Below, one piece after another: positions 20,269 through 31,548 of a stretch of DNA of 64,000 nucleotides; position 1 is the first letter of the stretch, and every line of letters starts with the position of its first letter. The DNA is from Riptortus pedestris. Its lineage: Eukaryota; Arthropoda; Insecta; Hemiptera; Alydidae. The position numbers were made by a program, and so were the translations under genes. The notes beneath the pieces were generated by a model. It saw only the letters and a program-made list of their open reading frames with translations, had not been told where the DNA came from and ran no database searches. The stretch covers positions 115,574,501 through 115,638,500 of the forward strand of contig CM032233.1 in assembly GCA_019009955.1 (NCBI GenBank), read 5' to 3'.

Positions 20269-21815
20269 GTCCGTCACGCAGGTTTTGCGTAAACGCGCAA
20301 GAATGACACACTAGCAATGCCATCTCACCATATTCTCTATTTCTAAGTCAAAATTCGATGAGGAGAAGTGGGGGTCTATTGTAGCTTGAAACAAGAAAGT
20401 AATAATAAAGCTCCCTTAATATTTTGGAGTTAAGAGAAACGGTGTAGAACAACAATTGTAGATCACCAATAGTTTAACAAGACTGGTTCTTTAACATTTT
20501 TCGATCCAACAAACAATAACGGAGATATTTTGAATTTTCGAAGCTGCCCTTTTTTACCCCCTCCACCTCCTATTCCAAATCCTATTTCAGACATTAATAA
20601 TATAGTATTTAGTGTTGAACAAACCGTAAAATATAGAGTATGTTATAGATGAAATAAATATTCTTGAGTCAAGATAATAAAATCTTAATTGATGACGTCA
20701 TCGCACTATATATCTCCATGAAAATCTCATAATAAAGACCCACTGAAAGCAATATTTGGCATTTAAGCTTGAAATAAGACATTTCATAATATACTAGCGT
20801 ATTGTTAACTTGCTAATTGTGGGACTTTACTGAAAATAAAAAAGTCCGTCATGCAGGGGCTGCGTAAACTAAGCAGATTTCCCACGTGAAGTTTTACAAT
20901 AGAGAAATTTCACCAGAGCCGAACAGTTACGGAAAAGGTCGAACTATCTTTTGGTGGGAAACTCCGTAATCCGCCCACATTTAATAAAAATGCAAATATC
21001 TCGGTTAATATTCAAGATAGAGAAAAAATGTATATAACAATGTTTAGAGTAAATTTAATTTTCAATAAGATTGGTTCTATACAATTTTTCGATCCGACGT
21101 ATAGTAAAGGAAATATTTCGAATTTTCGAAATTCCCCCTCTAACCCCCCCCCCTCCCACTTGTCCGATTTCAGCCGTTAACGAACTTGATCTTTCTTTTT
21201 ACATAAAACTATTAAATACTGAGTTTGGTGACGAATAAACAAAAATTGCGACCGCTAGAGCGGTAACAGACAAATATATTATATACAGTTTTGAACGAAC
21301 CTCATTTTCGTCATCTCCTAGGTAGGATCAATGGACATTTGAAGAAAAATTTCGAAAATCGCGTAATGAGTACGACCTCAATAGCTGTTTTCCCTTAAGG
21401 GAAATCTGCTAAAAATGCAAATATCTCGTTTAATATTCGAGATAGATAAAATGTTTATATAGTGTCATTTATAGGAAATTAAATTTTTAACAAAATTGGC
21501 TCTATACAATTTTTCGATCTGACGTGTATTAATAATTAATCAATAAATATTTTGAATATTCTAAATTCCCCCCTCTAACCCTCACTGATTCAACTTCAAC
21601 TGTTAACGAACTTCATCTTTAGCCTTACAGTAAACATTTAAATATAGTGTTTGGTGACGATCAAACAAAAAATTGCAACCGCTAGAGCGTTAACATATGT
21701 ATATAAAGTTTTGAAAAGACCTCATTAGCGTCTTCTTCTGGGTAGGATCGATGGACATTTGAGGTAAGTTTTCGATAACTGCGTCATGAGTACAACCTGA
21801 ATAGCTGACTTCCAT
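20269..21815 (+). mobile_element. HINE-like element, split by a nested copy
   Basis: It begins with GTCCGTCACGCAGG at 20269, lacks most of the 5' block, and has a duplicated internal section. It is interrupted at 20843-21415 by a complete second copy, resumes exactly where it broke off (AATGCAAATATCTCG), and decays before its 3' palindrome near 21815. Confidence 0.75.
20843..21415 (+). mobile_element. HINE-like element, complete, nested
   Basis: This is a complete short-type copy of about 573 bp with both clean ends, inserted in an A-rich run of the older copy. Because the host sequence is known from other copies, this insertion fixes the family termini: GTCCGTCA at the left and CTGCT followed by A's at the right. 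No target duplication beyond the A run can be seen. Confidence 0.9.
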
Positions 21816-22033
21816 AAGTATTTCTCGAAATGAACTGATTTTTGGTAATACATATGGAGGGGAAAATATGTATATTTCAGTCATGAACTGCTAGTAATCA
21901 CCAGTTATCATGTGAATGCAATGTTTTAATTAAGCTATCTGTAAGAAGTAGGAGTTATTATTTAATGTTTCACACTAAAGACTTTTAACTGGTTGTACAA
22001 AATCAGCGTTATAATTTCCATGTTTCTTTCCAG

Positions 22034-22207
22034 AGTCAGAGCAGGTAAGAATCACATGTAGGAGTTCTCCAAGGCCTTGCTTTCCTGGAGTGGAATGCCG
22101 GGATTCAGCAGAGGGGCCAAGGTGCGGCCGATGCCCTCCTGGCTACGTCGGTGATGGGAAGTCATGTAAACCTGGTATAACATGTGACCAACAACCTTGC
22201 TTTGCAG
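22034..22207 (+). CDS. Thrombospondin exon: EGF-like 1 and start of EGF-like 2
   Basis: The exon follows the acceptor TTTCTTTCCAG and ends at a GGTAAA-type donor. In frame it reads Pro-Glu-Ser-Glu-Gln-Val-Arg-Ile-Thr-Cys. A complete EGF-like module follows with the thrombospondin-style spacing (CFPGVEC, CGRCPPGYVGDGKSC), then the first cysteines of the next module (ITCDQQPCFAG). It enters after one base of a codon and leaves after one base of a codon, so its frame agrees with both neighbours. The GYxGxG motif is typical of thrombospondin EGF modules. The upstream intron is about 14 kb and the downstream one 5.6 kb. Confidence 0.9.
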
Positions 22208-22386
22208 GTAAATTCATTTTTAAAAAAAGAAATATCTGAAGTTTTCTTAATATGATACTGTTGGGCGTAGTCAAGTCCATACTGTTGACAGAATGGTATT
22301 TGTCAGTGTGTAAGCAATCGTAGTTATGGTCGCCTCGAGCTGAACTTCAGTATACTTGTTCAGTGCACGTGTGCATGTACTTATGC

Positions 22387-22444
<58 letters not shown>

Positions 22445-22790
22445 CATACATACATTCATTCATTCATTCATTCATACATGCATACATACATACATTCATC
22501 CATTCATTCATTCATACATATATTCATCCATTCATTTATACATAAATACATTCATCCATTCATTCACACATACATTCATCCATTCATTCACACATACATA
22601 CATACATTCATCCATTCATTCACACATTCATCCATTCATTCACACATTCATCCATTCATTCACACATACATACATACATACATACATTCATCCATTCATT
22701 CACACATTCATCCATTCATTCACACATACATACATACATTCATCCATTCATTCACACATACATGCATTCATTCATACATATATACATATT
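22387..22790. repeat. (TA)n then CATA/CATT/CATC minisatellite
   Basis: About 55 bp of TA lead into about 350 bp of 4-bp units (CATT, CATA, CATC, CACA). These units are arranged in a higher unit of roughly 25-50 bp that starts ACATTCATCCATTCATTCAC. Overlapping open frames rich in His, Ile and Ser arise purely from the repeat. Confidence 0.95.
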
Positions 22791-23015
22791 TATAGGGACT
22801 GATATTACAAAACAAACCCCTACATACGGTTCTTTAATATTCTCTATAATGCTAGGGTAGAAGGCAAATAACTTGCACATATTTGACATTCAACTGTTAT
22901 CTTATAACAGCTCTACATGTCTCACACATCGACATATGGCTCTTTAGGAACCCATATTTAATTACAGAAAACACTTTACATTAGATGATGCTATATTCCC
23001 CAAGGAGATCACAAG

Positions 23016-23356
23016 CGTCCGTCACGCAGGGGCTGCGTAAACTAAGCAGATTCCGTACGTGAAATTATTCAATAGAGAAATCTCTATCCGAGAGTCGATC
23101 AGTTACGGAAATGGCTGAACTAGCTTTCGGCGGAAACGAATACCTACCTTAGCTGATCTCATCTCGTCCGTTATCCGCACACACTTAATAGAAATGCAAA
23201 TATCTTGGTTAATATTCAAGATAGAGAATAAATGTATATGACAATAATTATAGTACATTTAATTTTCAATAAGATTGGTTCTATACAATTTTTCGATCCA
23301 ACGTAAAGGAACAGAGATATTGTGAATTTTCAAAATCATAAGGGAAATCGCTAAAA
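23016..23356 (+). mobile_element. HINE-like element, internally deleted (~340 bp)
   Basis: A clean 5' end (GTCCGTCACGCAGGGGCTGC) is followed by the 5' block and the ATTTTTCGATCCAACG block. It then jumps directly to a diverged 3' terminus, AAGGGAAATCGCTAAAA. The TA tract and the coding-strand C-rich block are gone, making this the shortest two-ended copy. Confidence 0.7.
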
Positions 23357-23890
23357 AGACTTATAAAATCTAAGATGGCGAAATGGTTGGTAACCAGTTG
23401 ATTTTAATCTTAGTCGTATTAAAAATATTTTCAGATGAAAAGGGTCAAATAATTGATTAGATAAATTAAAGCTGGAATTATTTTTCAATATGATGTATAA
23501 ATTTAAATATGAATATGCAAATTTGCACATTATAAAAGAAGAATTCCTGCTCTAATTTATCTAATTAATTATATATATACCAATTCTTTGATGAAGCCAG
23601 TATGGACATATTATTGAGCTGTTGTGATCCATTAAATAAAGAAATGAAACCGATTCCACGCGGTTTTCTTTTAATGTATTTTACAAATACATACTCTTCA
23701 TAAAAAATCTAAATATCTCTTTCATACAAAATTTAATCTGCGAGCCACTTCTCGAAACTCACGTCAAACTATACAGATGTCCTAAAACAGGAATTGAAAG
23801 GCGTTTCAGATCTACCCAACTAGCCCCCTCCGCCTTAAGCTAAGTGTCAACTTGAGATAGTCTCGAGACTTGACTCTCTAATGCATATGG

Positions 23891-25065
23891 CAGAGTTGGG
23901 GAAAATTGTAATTACAATTACAAGTAACAAATTATAACTAAATTAGTTGAAATATAGTTACAATTACAACTACTAATGTAATTAGTTATTGATAATGGGC
24001 AACTACATTTTTCAACTAAAGTAATTGTAATTGAAATTTCACAACTACAGTTAGTAGTTGAGAAAATCAGTAGTTCCAAAAACAACTACAGTTAGTAATT
24101 GTAACTGTAGTTGTAGTTGCAACTACAGTTACTTGGGTAGTTACTTTAAAAAACTGTGAAACACTGACTGAAGTAGTTGAGGCTGTTAAGAAATAACTAC
24201 GTCCAATGTCTTTATATTCAAAAGTTTATTATATTACATATACTACATTATTATGATAACTGAAAATAATTTTAATGCAAATAAATGAAAATTATCGAAA
24301 ATAATATGTAAATCCCTTTTTATATTTTCCCCAGTCGAATAAAATTAAATAATACTTTCAAACTATAAAACTTAAACAAATTATCAGTTAAAATTACTCT
24401 TAACTCAGAAATTTAGTAAGACAGGCTATTTGATTTTGGGGCTTTGCCATCGCGGCAAAAGAAAATAATAAGTTTATTGCTCTGCTCCAAAGAATAAGGT
24501 GTTCTCGTCCTCACTATCACTTCCACTGCCACTCATTGTAATTTGTTTCAAAAATCCTTTCGTCGCCGATGTGGCGAATATTGAAGACAGCCTGTAGAGA
24601 CCTGCGCGAGAGTGACAAGAGGCGATCACCAGAACATGAGAGTGTGCTGATAGGAGCGTCCACCTTGAGTTATTCTGACATATTCTGTGCAATAAATGAA
24701 CACGGCTCGTCTCAGATGATCCATTCATCACCACCACGAATGTAAATATTTATATAGAGCCGATCAAAATATATTCGCTCTTTGGAACGTAAAAACCAGC
24801 TGATCTATATGTAGTTGTAGTTATTACTCAATAACTACAGTTACAATTACAACTACTAATTGTAATTATTTTTATAACTAATTTTTATTTCAATTAGTAG
24901 TTGGATTTATGAATACCAACTACAATTACTGTAATTGCGAAACCAAGAAAATGCAACTACAGTTACCAACTACATTTTTGTAACTGTAGTTGCAATTACA
25001 TAACTAGTATTTATTAGTTGAAAAAGTATTTAATTACAAAAGTATTTAATTACTGCCCAACTCAG
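23891..25065. mobile_element. hAT-type element with 8-bp duplication, nested
   Basis: The ends are CAGAGTTGGGG at the left and CCCAACTCAG at the right, as in many hAT elements. They are flanked by GCATATGG and GTATATGG, an 8-bp target duplication with one mismatch. Both subterminal regions (about 23900-24150 and 24800-25040) are packed with short direct and inverted GTAGTTG/CAACTAC motifs, probable transposase-binding sites. No transposase is recognisable in the roughly 600-bp core, so it is probably non-autonomous. It interrupts the Harbinger element. Confidence 0.85.
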
Positions 25066-25293
25066 GTATATGGGGGGTGTGAGAGGGGTCTCGGAGAGCG
25101 GAGAGTACTAGTCTCTGAGAGAGGATTTGTCACAGGCTCATCTCTCCTCTCGGCCTCTAGTCTCAAGTCTTCCGTCAATGTTGGAACAGCTGAGACCTCT
25201 GTCTGAGACTTGCTTAGGAGATTCCTATCAAAGAGGGTGTTTTTTTTTTCAATTTTTTTTCTTTTGTGTTTATTAAATTTGGTAAAAAAAAGT

Positions 25294-25449
25294 GTACGGC
25301 AGTGGACAGACGACGAAATTTTGAAGTTAATTAATCTTTACGAGGAAAAGGAATTGTTGTGGAATATTAAACACAAATTATACAGGAATCGAGATTTGAA
25401 AATTAGTGCATATGTAGAAATGGCGAAAAAATTCAATTGTGATTTGTGA
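25294..25449 (+). pseudogene. MADF-domain (Harbinger ORF) fragment
   Basis: The frame reads RQWTDDEILKLINLYEE, then LWNIKH and YRNRD and ISAYVEMAKKF. This is the first two-thirds of a MADF (Myb/SANT-like) DNA-binding domain, with the expected Trp, acidic and Lys-His positions. In PIF/Harbinger elements such a protein helps bring the transposase to the ends and into the nucleus. It ends prematurely at 25447-25449, within the domain, next to and slightly overlapping the transposase fragment on the opposite strand. It has no promoter of its own that I can see and is not expected to work. Confidence 0.75.
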
Positions 25450-25660
25450 CCATTAATCTGTCATGAACAAGAATTGCATAACGCAATTTTGTATCTTGCT
25501 TGATAATCTGATGTTTTACTAAATCTAATAGTTGTTCGAATTGCACTGCAGACATCCGAATAAAATTTTGAAACTGATGTGCATCCTCCAACCGTAACTC
25601 ATTAATGAGAGTTGAACCGGCTCCCAAATTAATTCGACGATCCACCCATTTCCTTACCCA
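25433..25660 (-). pseudogene. PIF/Harbinger transposase N-terminal fragment
   Basis: On the - strand the frame reads WVDRRINLGAGSTLINELRL, then EDAHQFQNFIRMSAVQFEQL and IIKQDTKLRYAI. This is the conserved N-terminal region ahead of the DDE_Tnp_4 nuclease domain (usual form W-V-h-x-I-N ... F-x-x-L-x-E-L-R ... F-x-x-y-x-R-M ... F-x-x-L-L). The catalytic domain is wholly missing, so an internal deletion fused the remnants of the two genes tail to tail. Confidence 0.8.
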
Positions 25661-26039
25661 GCACTTTTTTTTTTTAATTTTCCGTTTTTGTAAAATCTTA
25701 TATGCAATTAAAAAAAGCTAGGGCCTGACGCGGATCCATTTTGCAAAATAAAAATGCGTATAACCACAAACAATCGAACTGCAATATAACTCTCTATCTT
25801 GGTATCACACAGAATACTGCAAGATGTGTCTTTAGTCGACACGCAAATGTCTTGGTCTCGAGGCTAAAGTCTCCGTCGAATCTCCAGCACCAGTCTCCAG
25901 ATCGCAAGAGATCTCAAATGGACAAGAACCTGAGACCTATCTCGAGACTTTCTCTCGAGATTTTGTCTCAAGTCGACATTTAGCTTTAGCCCAAAGACTG
26001 ACGGCCTCCTTGCGAACTTCTTATGCTCTAATGTGCAAA

Positions 26040-26235
26040 CATTACATTTGCAATAAGATTGGTTCTATACAAATTTTCGATCCGACGAATAATAACGGAG
26101 ATATTACAAATTTTCTAAATTCACCCCCACAAAACCCCCCCCCCTCCCACTGGTCCGATTTCAGCCGTTAACGAACTTGATCTTAACGATTAACGAACGA
26201 TAAGTCAAAAATTGCGACCGCTAGAGCGGTAACAG

Positions 26236-26307
<72 letters not shown>

Positions 26308-26425
26308 TTGAACGGACCTCATTTTAGACATCTCCTGTGTAGGATCGATGGACATTTGAAGAAAAATTTTGAAAATTGCGTCATGAGTACAACCTCAATA
26401 GCTGATTTCCATTAAGGGAAAAAGT
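26040..26425 (+). mobile_element. HINE-like element, 5' truncated
   Basis: It begins inside the family at TTGCAATAAGATTGGTTCTA and contains the C-rich block, the GCGACCGCTAGAGCGG block and a TA tract at 26241-26304. It ends at the 3' motif with ATTTCCATTAAGGGAAA, but the last bases (TCTGCTAAAA) are lost. Confidence 0.75.
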
Positions 26426-26429
26426 GTGT

Positions 26430-27055
26430 ACACAAAAATTGTAGTTTATCAACAGCTTAGCAAGATTGATTCAATAGCATTTTTCAATACGAGTCATAAT
26501 AATGGAGATATTTTGAATTTGCCAAATTCCCCCTCTACTCCACTCTCAATTTCAGCCATTAACTTATATGATCTTTAGTGCCGAATGAAGCAGTTCAATA
26601 TCGAGTATGGTATAGAAGACATACATATTTTCGATTCACAAGCGCAAAATCTCATGTATCTCATACGGTAAACGTTCAATTAAAACAATATTTTTGTATT
26701 AATATTGGAATAAAGTGTTTCATGATATAACAGCCTATTGGTAATATGACATGAGTTGAAGTGGGGGTTTAATGAAGGCTGAAAACTAAAAAACGCAAAT
26801 ATCTCCGTAATATTAAATTTAGAGAATAAATGTATATAACAACATTTATAGTACATTTCATTTGCAATAAGATTGGTTCTATACACTTTTTAAACCCGAC
26901 GTATAATAACGGAGATATTTCGATTTTTCAAAATCTCCCCCTTCTAAACTCATCTCCTGATTAGGGTCGACGGACATTTGAAGAAATATTCGAAAATCGT
27001 GCCATGAGAGTACAACAATAGTCCTTAAGGGGGCCTTGAGGAAAATCTGCTAAAA
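26430..27055 (+). mobile_element. HINE-like element with duplicated internal block
   Basis: The internal set (CAAGATTG...GAGATATTTTGAATTT...CATTAAC) occurs twice, separated by the ACTGAAGGCTGAAAAC-type block. This is the same arrangement as in the copies at 17500 and 20269. The TA tract is missing. The 3' end reads CCTTAAGG...GGAAAATCTGCTAAAA. Confidence 0.65.
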
Positions 27056-27812
27056 TATATTAATATTTATGTATGGGAAAATCTTGTAAAATAATTCTGT
27101 TCAGAGTATAATAATTTTTGGCAAGCTATTCGTTAGAGTATGCAAAAATAATATTAATATTAGCTATAGATATTATAGCTAAATGTAATTAAGGTCTAGT
27201 AATATTTATGTTGTCAAACCCGATTTACATACAAAAAAATCTTATGTTGACAACTCATGTACTCCTATTAAATTAAATAAACAATATGTTTTCCTCCACT
27301 TATTTAAAGTGAAACATCATTTCATTAGAACTTTATGTATGATACCTCCTGCTCCAATGATCAAACAATGTCATATAACAGATATTCTTATGTTAAACAA
27401 AACAGGTTCTACATAAATATTTTGTATCTCTAAAAGATACAAAGAAATTTTCAAATCTTTATTTTTGCCCCCTCCCCTGTGTAGAGGTCACCCCCGAATG
27501 AATTTAGGGAGGGTCAAAGCAGATAATTAAGTTGAAATCTGATACCATAGAAGTAAGTAAAAATATTCTTCGCCCTTAAAATAAAAGTCTTCATTCTCTG
27601 GGGAGGACCCGGAGACATGATCAGTACTAAAAAACTTTATAGTTGGAACTCCATACATTTACTTTTACCTGGCAGAGTGGACTATCTGAAAAATATATAC
27701 GTTCTGTTAATGTGAATGTTTTAGGTAACCCTTTCTAAAGTCTCTCGTCTCTCAGTATATAGGTTCCACGGAATTTTGAGGTAAAAGAATTTTATTTAAA
27801 TTTATTTTTTAG
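27056..27812. other. Intron sequence
   Basis: This is AT-rich DNA before the next exon. A diverged sequence here (about 27255-27570) shares short phrases, including TGTACTCCTATTAA, AATGTCATA and TTTTGTATCT, with about 56390-56640. This suggests an old unnamed repeat. No gene is seen. Confidence 0.4.
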
Positions 27813-27932
27813 GTGTTCGATGCTATGACACAGTTGAAGGTTTCCAATGTGGACCATGTCCTGCAGGCTATTCTGGGAATGGTCAAAGATGTAAACCAAA
27901 ATCAGGATGTGACACATCGCCCTGTTCTCCAG
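27813..27932 (+). CDS. Thrombospondin exon: rest of EGF-like 2, start of EGF-like 3
   Basis: The exon is preceded by TTTATTTTTTAG and followed by GTATTC. It continues in frame with [20 protein letters not shown], then GNGQRC closing module 2, and [12 protein letters not shown] opening module 3. It is split in phase 1 at both ends, so each exon boundary falls after the third cysteine of a module, as in the previous exon. The repeated PCPAGYxGNG signature is diagnostic for the thrombospondin EGF series. Confidence 0.92.
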
Positions 27933-28072
27933 GTATTCTTTAATCTATTCATGATTAAAAAACACAAAATCCTAATAAAACATTAGGACTATTTTGAATA
28001 TGATCAATAAATTAATTTCTGAAATTGCTCACTATAGATACTGAAAATAGAGGAAAGTAAGAAAACATATTT

Positions 28073-28370
28073 TTGGCAAAATTATTTATTTTTCCAATAT
28101 TTCGTGGTGGCTTTCAGGCCATCAAAGCAGCTAATACAACAACAAAGAATTTAGTTTCAGAGTTAAATAATAATAATGAAAATTTAAATAAGAGTCTTCC
28201 AAAAATAAATATTGTCATCTATAATCAAAATACTATTGATGATTCATACAAATGTAAAGTAGCTAATGAATCAATTGATCATATAATAGGTCAAAGACAG
28301 GCATGATACAGTGGCGAAAGTTATTCACAAGAAACTAGCTATAAAATATGGTTTACTCCATTGAGTGTGA
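28073..28370 (+). pseudogene. Decayed non-LTR retroelement C-terminal fragment
   Basis: The frame contains SYKCKVANESIDHIIG and, after a one-base shift near 28297, RHDTVAKVIHKKLAIKYGLL. A (C-x-x-C-)...E-(T/S)-I-D-H-I-(I/L)...R-H-D-x-V...Y-G motif is characteristic of the region after the reverse transcriptase in certain LINE-like polyproteins. The preceding part (AIKAANTTTKNLVSEL) is rich in Asn and not clearly related. The fragment is short and frameshifted, and lies in a thrombospondin intron. Confidence 0.5.
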
Positions 28371-28632
28371 TAGCAAAGCAACTATATTTTTGGCTGGCAT
28401 AAATCTTTTCTAGCTCGTCTCATGGTCAGATGCCAGTAATTATGAAACTAGTTATATCTGCAGGCTACACGGAAAGATTGATCACAGGAAGACCTGATTT
28501 CAGTGGCAATGGAGAAGGAAAATGCATGGATCAAGGAGATATCCCGGGAGTATCCCATTGCCTTCTCCATAAAACTATCCAAAAATAAAGGCTTCAGAAA
28601 AAGTACAGAAAACTCAAATCAAGTCAAAAAAA

Positions 28633-29104
28633 GTCCGTCACGCAGGGGCTGCGTTAACTAAGCAGATTTCCCACGTGAGCCACGTATTTGCATTTATCTC
28701 AAAACTCAAAAGTTCAATGAGAACAATATTTGGTAATGAAGCTTCAAATAAAGTGCTTCATAACATAATAGAATATTGTTAATATGAGTAGGAGTGGGGC
28801 TTTACTGAAGACTGAAAACTAAAAAATGCAAATATCTCAGTTAATAATCAAGATAATGAAAAAATGTACATAACAACATTTATAGAACATTATATTTGCA
28901 ATAAGATTGGTTCTATAAACTTTTTCAATCCGACGCATAATAACGGAGATATTAAGAATTTTAGAAATTCTCCCCCTCTAAACCCCCCTCCCCCTGGTCC
29001 GATTTCAGCCGTTAACGAACTTGATCTTTCTTTTTTTATGAAACAATTATATATCACGTTTGGAAACGATAAGACAAAAATTGCGACCTCTAGAGCGGTA
29101 ATAG

Positions 29105-29168
<64 letters not shown>

Positions 29169-29284
29169 ATATATAGTTTTGAATGGATCTCATTTTCGTC
29201 ATCTCCTGGGTAGGATCGATGGGCATTTGAAATTTTTTTTCGAAAATCCTGTCATGAGTACGACCTTAGGGGAAATCTGCTAAT
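28633..29284 (+). mobile_element. HINE-like element, complete
   Basis: A clean 5' end (GTCCGTCACGCAGGGGCTGC) is followed by an abrupt switch after CCCACGTGAG to the CCACGTATTTGC block, the C-rich tract, a long TA tract at 29106-29175 and the CATCTCCTGGGTAGGATCGA motif. The 3' end reads TTAGGGGAAATCTGCTAA. The final palindrome has lost its left arm. Confidence 0.8.
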
Positions 29285-30229
29285 TATTCTAAAAGCATAC
29301 TAATGAAAGGGATTAGCCAATATGAGTATACAAAATACAAATTTAATATACCTCCAGTCTTATCCTACTATTGTGGTGCCAGTGTGTTTGTAACTATGCC
29401 AGGAACTATGTAACTGTGAGGAAATGATAGTTATGATCCATCAATACCACTCTGTTAGCATTACTTTTCAAATTTGCATTTTAATCTGTTATATCGAGAA
29501 ATTGCTTCTCATGTTAATTGACATAATTCCTTGGGTAGCCTAAAATAATGAAGATCGGGTAATTGTTCCATCCCTCCGTCAGTCACAATATTATATTTCG
29601 TAACAGGAAGACAACGGTAAAGTTACACCTTGTGAAGAGTGATCTCTGTCCGTAACTCCCAGAAAATTTCCTTATGAATGGCTTAAACTTGGAGGCGGCC
29701 CATATTCGGATCTAATTGTAAGGTGGCATGGAAATATGTTCTCAATAGCACCAGACTATCGTGCTTCATCCCACATAAAAATAATTAAATTATTAAGTGT
29801 ATTCCATCCTTCTCATTAATAAATATAATGAATTATTTTGGATTAGATGACTTGCATGTGGCTACTTCGGGATTTTAATAGATATAATTTATAGTCATTT
29901 TGAAGAATTCACCATTTCATTTGCAATTACTAAATTATATTATCTAAACCAATAGAAACCACTAGTAATAATTTCCTTACACAATATAAAAGGTCAATCA
30001 ACTGGGGTATTTAGCTCTGAAATAACAATCAATTTGTACTTGATGAGTGTAACAGTAATTCATAAACAAAGGACCAGTAAACCCAGTGGTATAGCCAAAA
30101 TCTAATTTGGGTAGGGGGTCGGAGTTGCATTCATCCATATATTGTATGAGCTAATGTCTATTCTAAAAATTAACCTCTATTATTATTAGATATTTAGTAA
30201 TTTACTATACTAATGAACGTTCATTACAG
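29285..30229. other. Intron sequence, nothing recognised
   Basis: This is AT-rich intron between a HINE-like element and the next thrombospondin exon. No coding, RNA or repeat structure was identified. Confidence 0.5.
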
Positions 30230-30330
30230 GAGTCCAGTGTCAAAACACCTACGAGCCACCATTCTATCGTTGTGGCATGTGCCCAGCTGGATTTACAGGC
30301 AATGGAACAAAATGCCATGATTTAGATGAG
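30230..30330 (+). CDS. Thrombospondin exon: rest of EGF-like 3, DLDE linker
   Basis: Acceptor TTCATTACAG and donor GTAAAT bound an exon reading VQCQNTYEPPFYRCGMCPAG, FTGNGTKC and then HDLDE. It completes module 3 and supplies the Asp-Leu-Asp-Glu that begins a calcium-binding EGF consensus finished by the Cys at the start of the next exon. It enters in phase 1 and leaves in phase 0, and from here on all visible introns are phase 0. Confidence 0.92.
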
Positions 30331-31326
30331 GTAAATCAAGTACTGTTTATTCTACTTACTAACATTCTAGTCTTTTAATGATAGTTACAATTATAACACT
30401 TAAAGATAATCAAAAATCTGCATAGCTGTGTAATATAATATTTCAGAAAAATAATTAATCAAATTACGTGTTCCTGTTACAATTACCTTTTATGCGCTAG
30501 AAACATAACAAATGTTTCTAATTTGTTCTCTTAAACTTCCCACGCCCCTGTCATAATTATTGAGGTCTTTGGGACATCCATCACACGTCGTTTTCTACCT
30601 TGAAACTGTTAGAAAGTACCATGACAGCATCATTTCAAATTTTCTAAATAATGGATATAAATGAAATAAATTTTGATATTTAGTTAAATAATTAAAAACC
30701 CATTGTTTAAAAATAAGACAAAACAATTAATAAGGGGAATGGTTAGCAAAAACCATCATCTTCATTAAGTTGTCTAGATACATAATACCAATTATAAGTT
30801 ATACAACAGTTTTTTAATTTAACGAACACCTTCAGCTTATATAAAATAATATTGGCATTTTCGGAATATGATTGAAGGCTGGCCCCAGGTAAATACACAG
30901 ATCAATTTTGGTCCTTCACAAGAAACGAGTGAGATCACAGTTAGAAGATAATAGTCAGCATAAAGCAAATTATATTAACTATAGTTCTTGTTAATTTGTT
31001 ACAAAGTCTTATTTAAAGTATACCTTCAAAAACAAAAAATAAATAATTTTAATATTACTATTTAATTAGTATTAAATGAAAAAAAGCTGTAACAAGTAAC
31101 AAGATGATTTAAACCAAATTCCTCAACAGATTTTTCATTTTCAAATATGTATAGAATTAAGATTAAATGTTTAGTTAACCACAAGATTAAATGTTTAAAT
31201 TAGTTTTGAAAAGAAATTGCACATGGGCATCTTATATAAGTTGATGTGTATAATTTTATACCTGTACTTTGTTATTTTCTTCAAAGACTATGAATGAAAA
31301 TTAATTAATGCAATTTTTGAGTTTAG
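30331..31326. other. Intron sequence, nothing recognised
   Basis: This is a plain AT-rich intron of about 1 kb. It lacks the HINE-like elements that fill the larger introns, and no coding or RNA signals were seen. Confidence 0.5.
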
Positions 31327-31548
31327 TGTGATCTGGCAGAACCCTGTGATACACGTGTTCACTGCACGAACCTCAGCCCAGGATATAGATGTGGGCCATG
31401 TCCTAATGGATTTACTGGTTCATCTGGTATAGAAGGAGTGGGCTTAGAAGAAGCAGTAAGAAACAGACAGCGGTGCTATGATATAGATGAATGTGCAGAT
31501 GGGAGAAATGGAGGGTGTACTCCTAATTCACAATGTCATAATACAGAA
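31327..31548 (+). CDS. Thrombospondin exon: EGF-like 4 and start of EGF-like 5
   Basis: The exon is bounded by a TTTAG acceptor and a GTAAGT donor. It reads CDLAEPCDTRVHCTNLSPGY, then RCGPCPNGFTGSS, an insert IEGVGLEEAVRNRQ before the closing RC, and YDIDECADGRNGG, CTPNSQCHNTE. The lengthened loop containing GVG followed by a basic stretch before the sixth cysteine is a hallmark of this thrombospondin EGF module. DIDEC marks a calcium-binding EGF. It is phase 0 at both ends, with 74 codons. Confidence 0.95.

Larger units (their letters stand above)
23838..25985. mobile_element. PIF/Harbinger element with TTA duplication, split by a hAT
   Basis: Terminal inverted repeats are AGCTAAGTGTCAACTTGAGA at the left and, reading inward from the right, AGCTAAATGTCGACTTGAGA. 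Both are flanked by TTA, the 3-bp target duplication expected for this superfamily. Without the inserted hAT it is about 970 bp. It still carries the two genes typical of the group, a MADF/Myb-like protein (+) and a DDE transposase fragment (-), converging on each other. TCTCGAGAC-type subterminal motifs recur in both ends. Confidence 0.85.

Noticed and set aside
22356..22802. Open frame of 148 codons rich in Tyr, Ile, His, Ser
   Set aside because: It is the translation of a TA tract and CATT/CATA repeats. All three frames are open simply because the repeat contains no stop codon.
24474..24737. - strand open frame of 87 codons in the hAT core
   Set aside because: I looked for a hAT dimerisation-domain signature and did not find one. 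The acidic end SGSGSDSEDE is not diagnostic.
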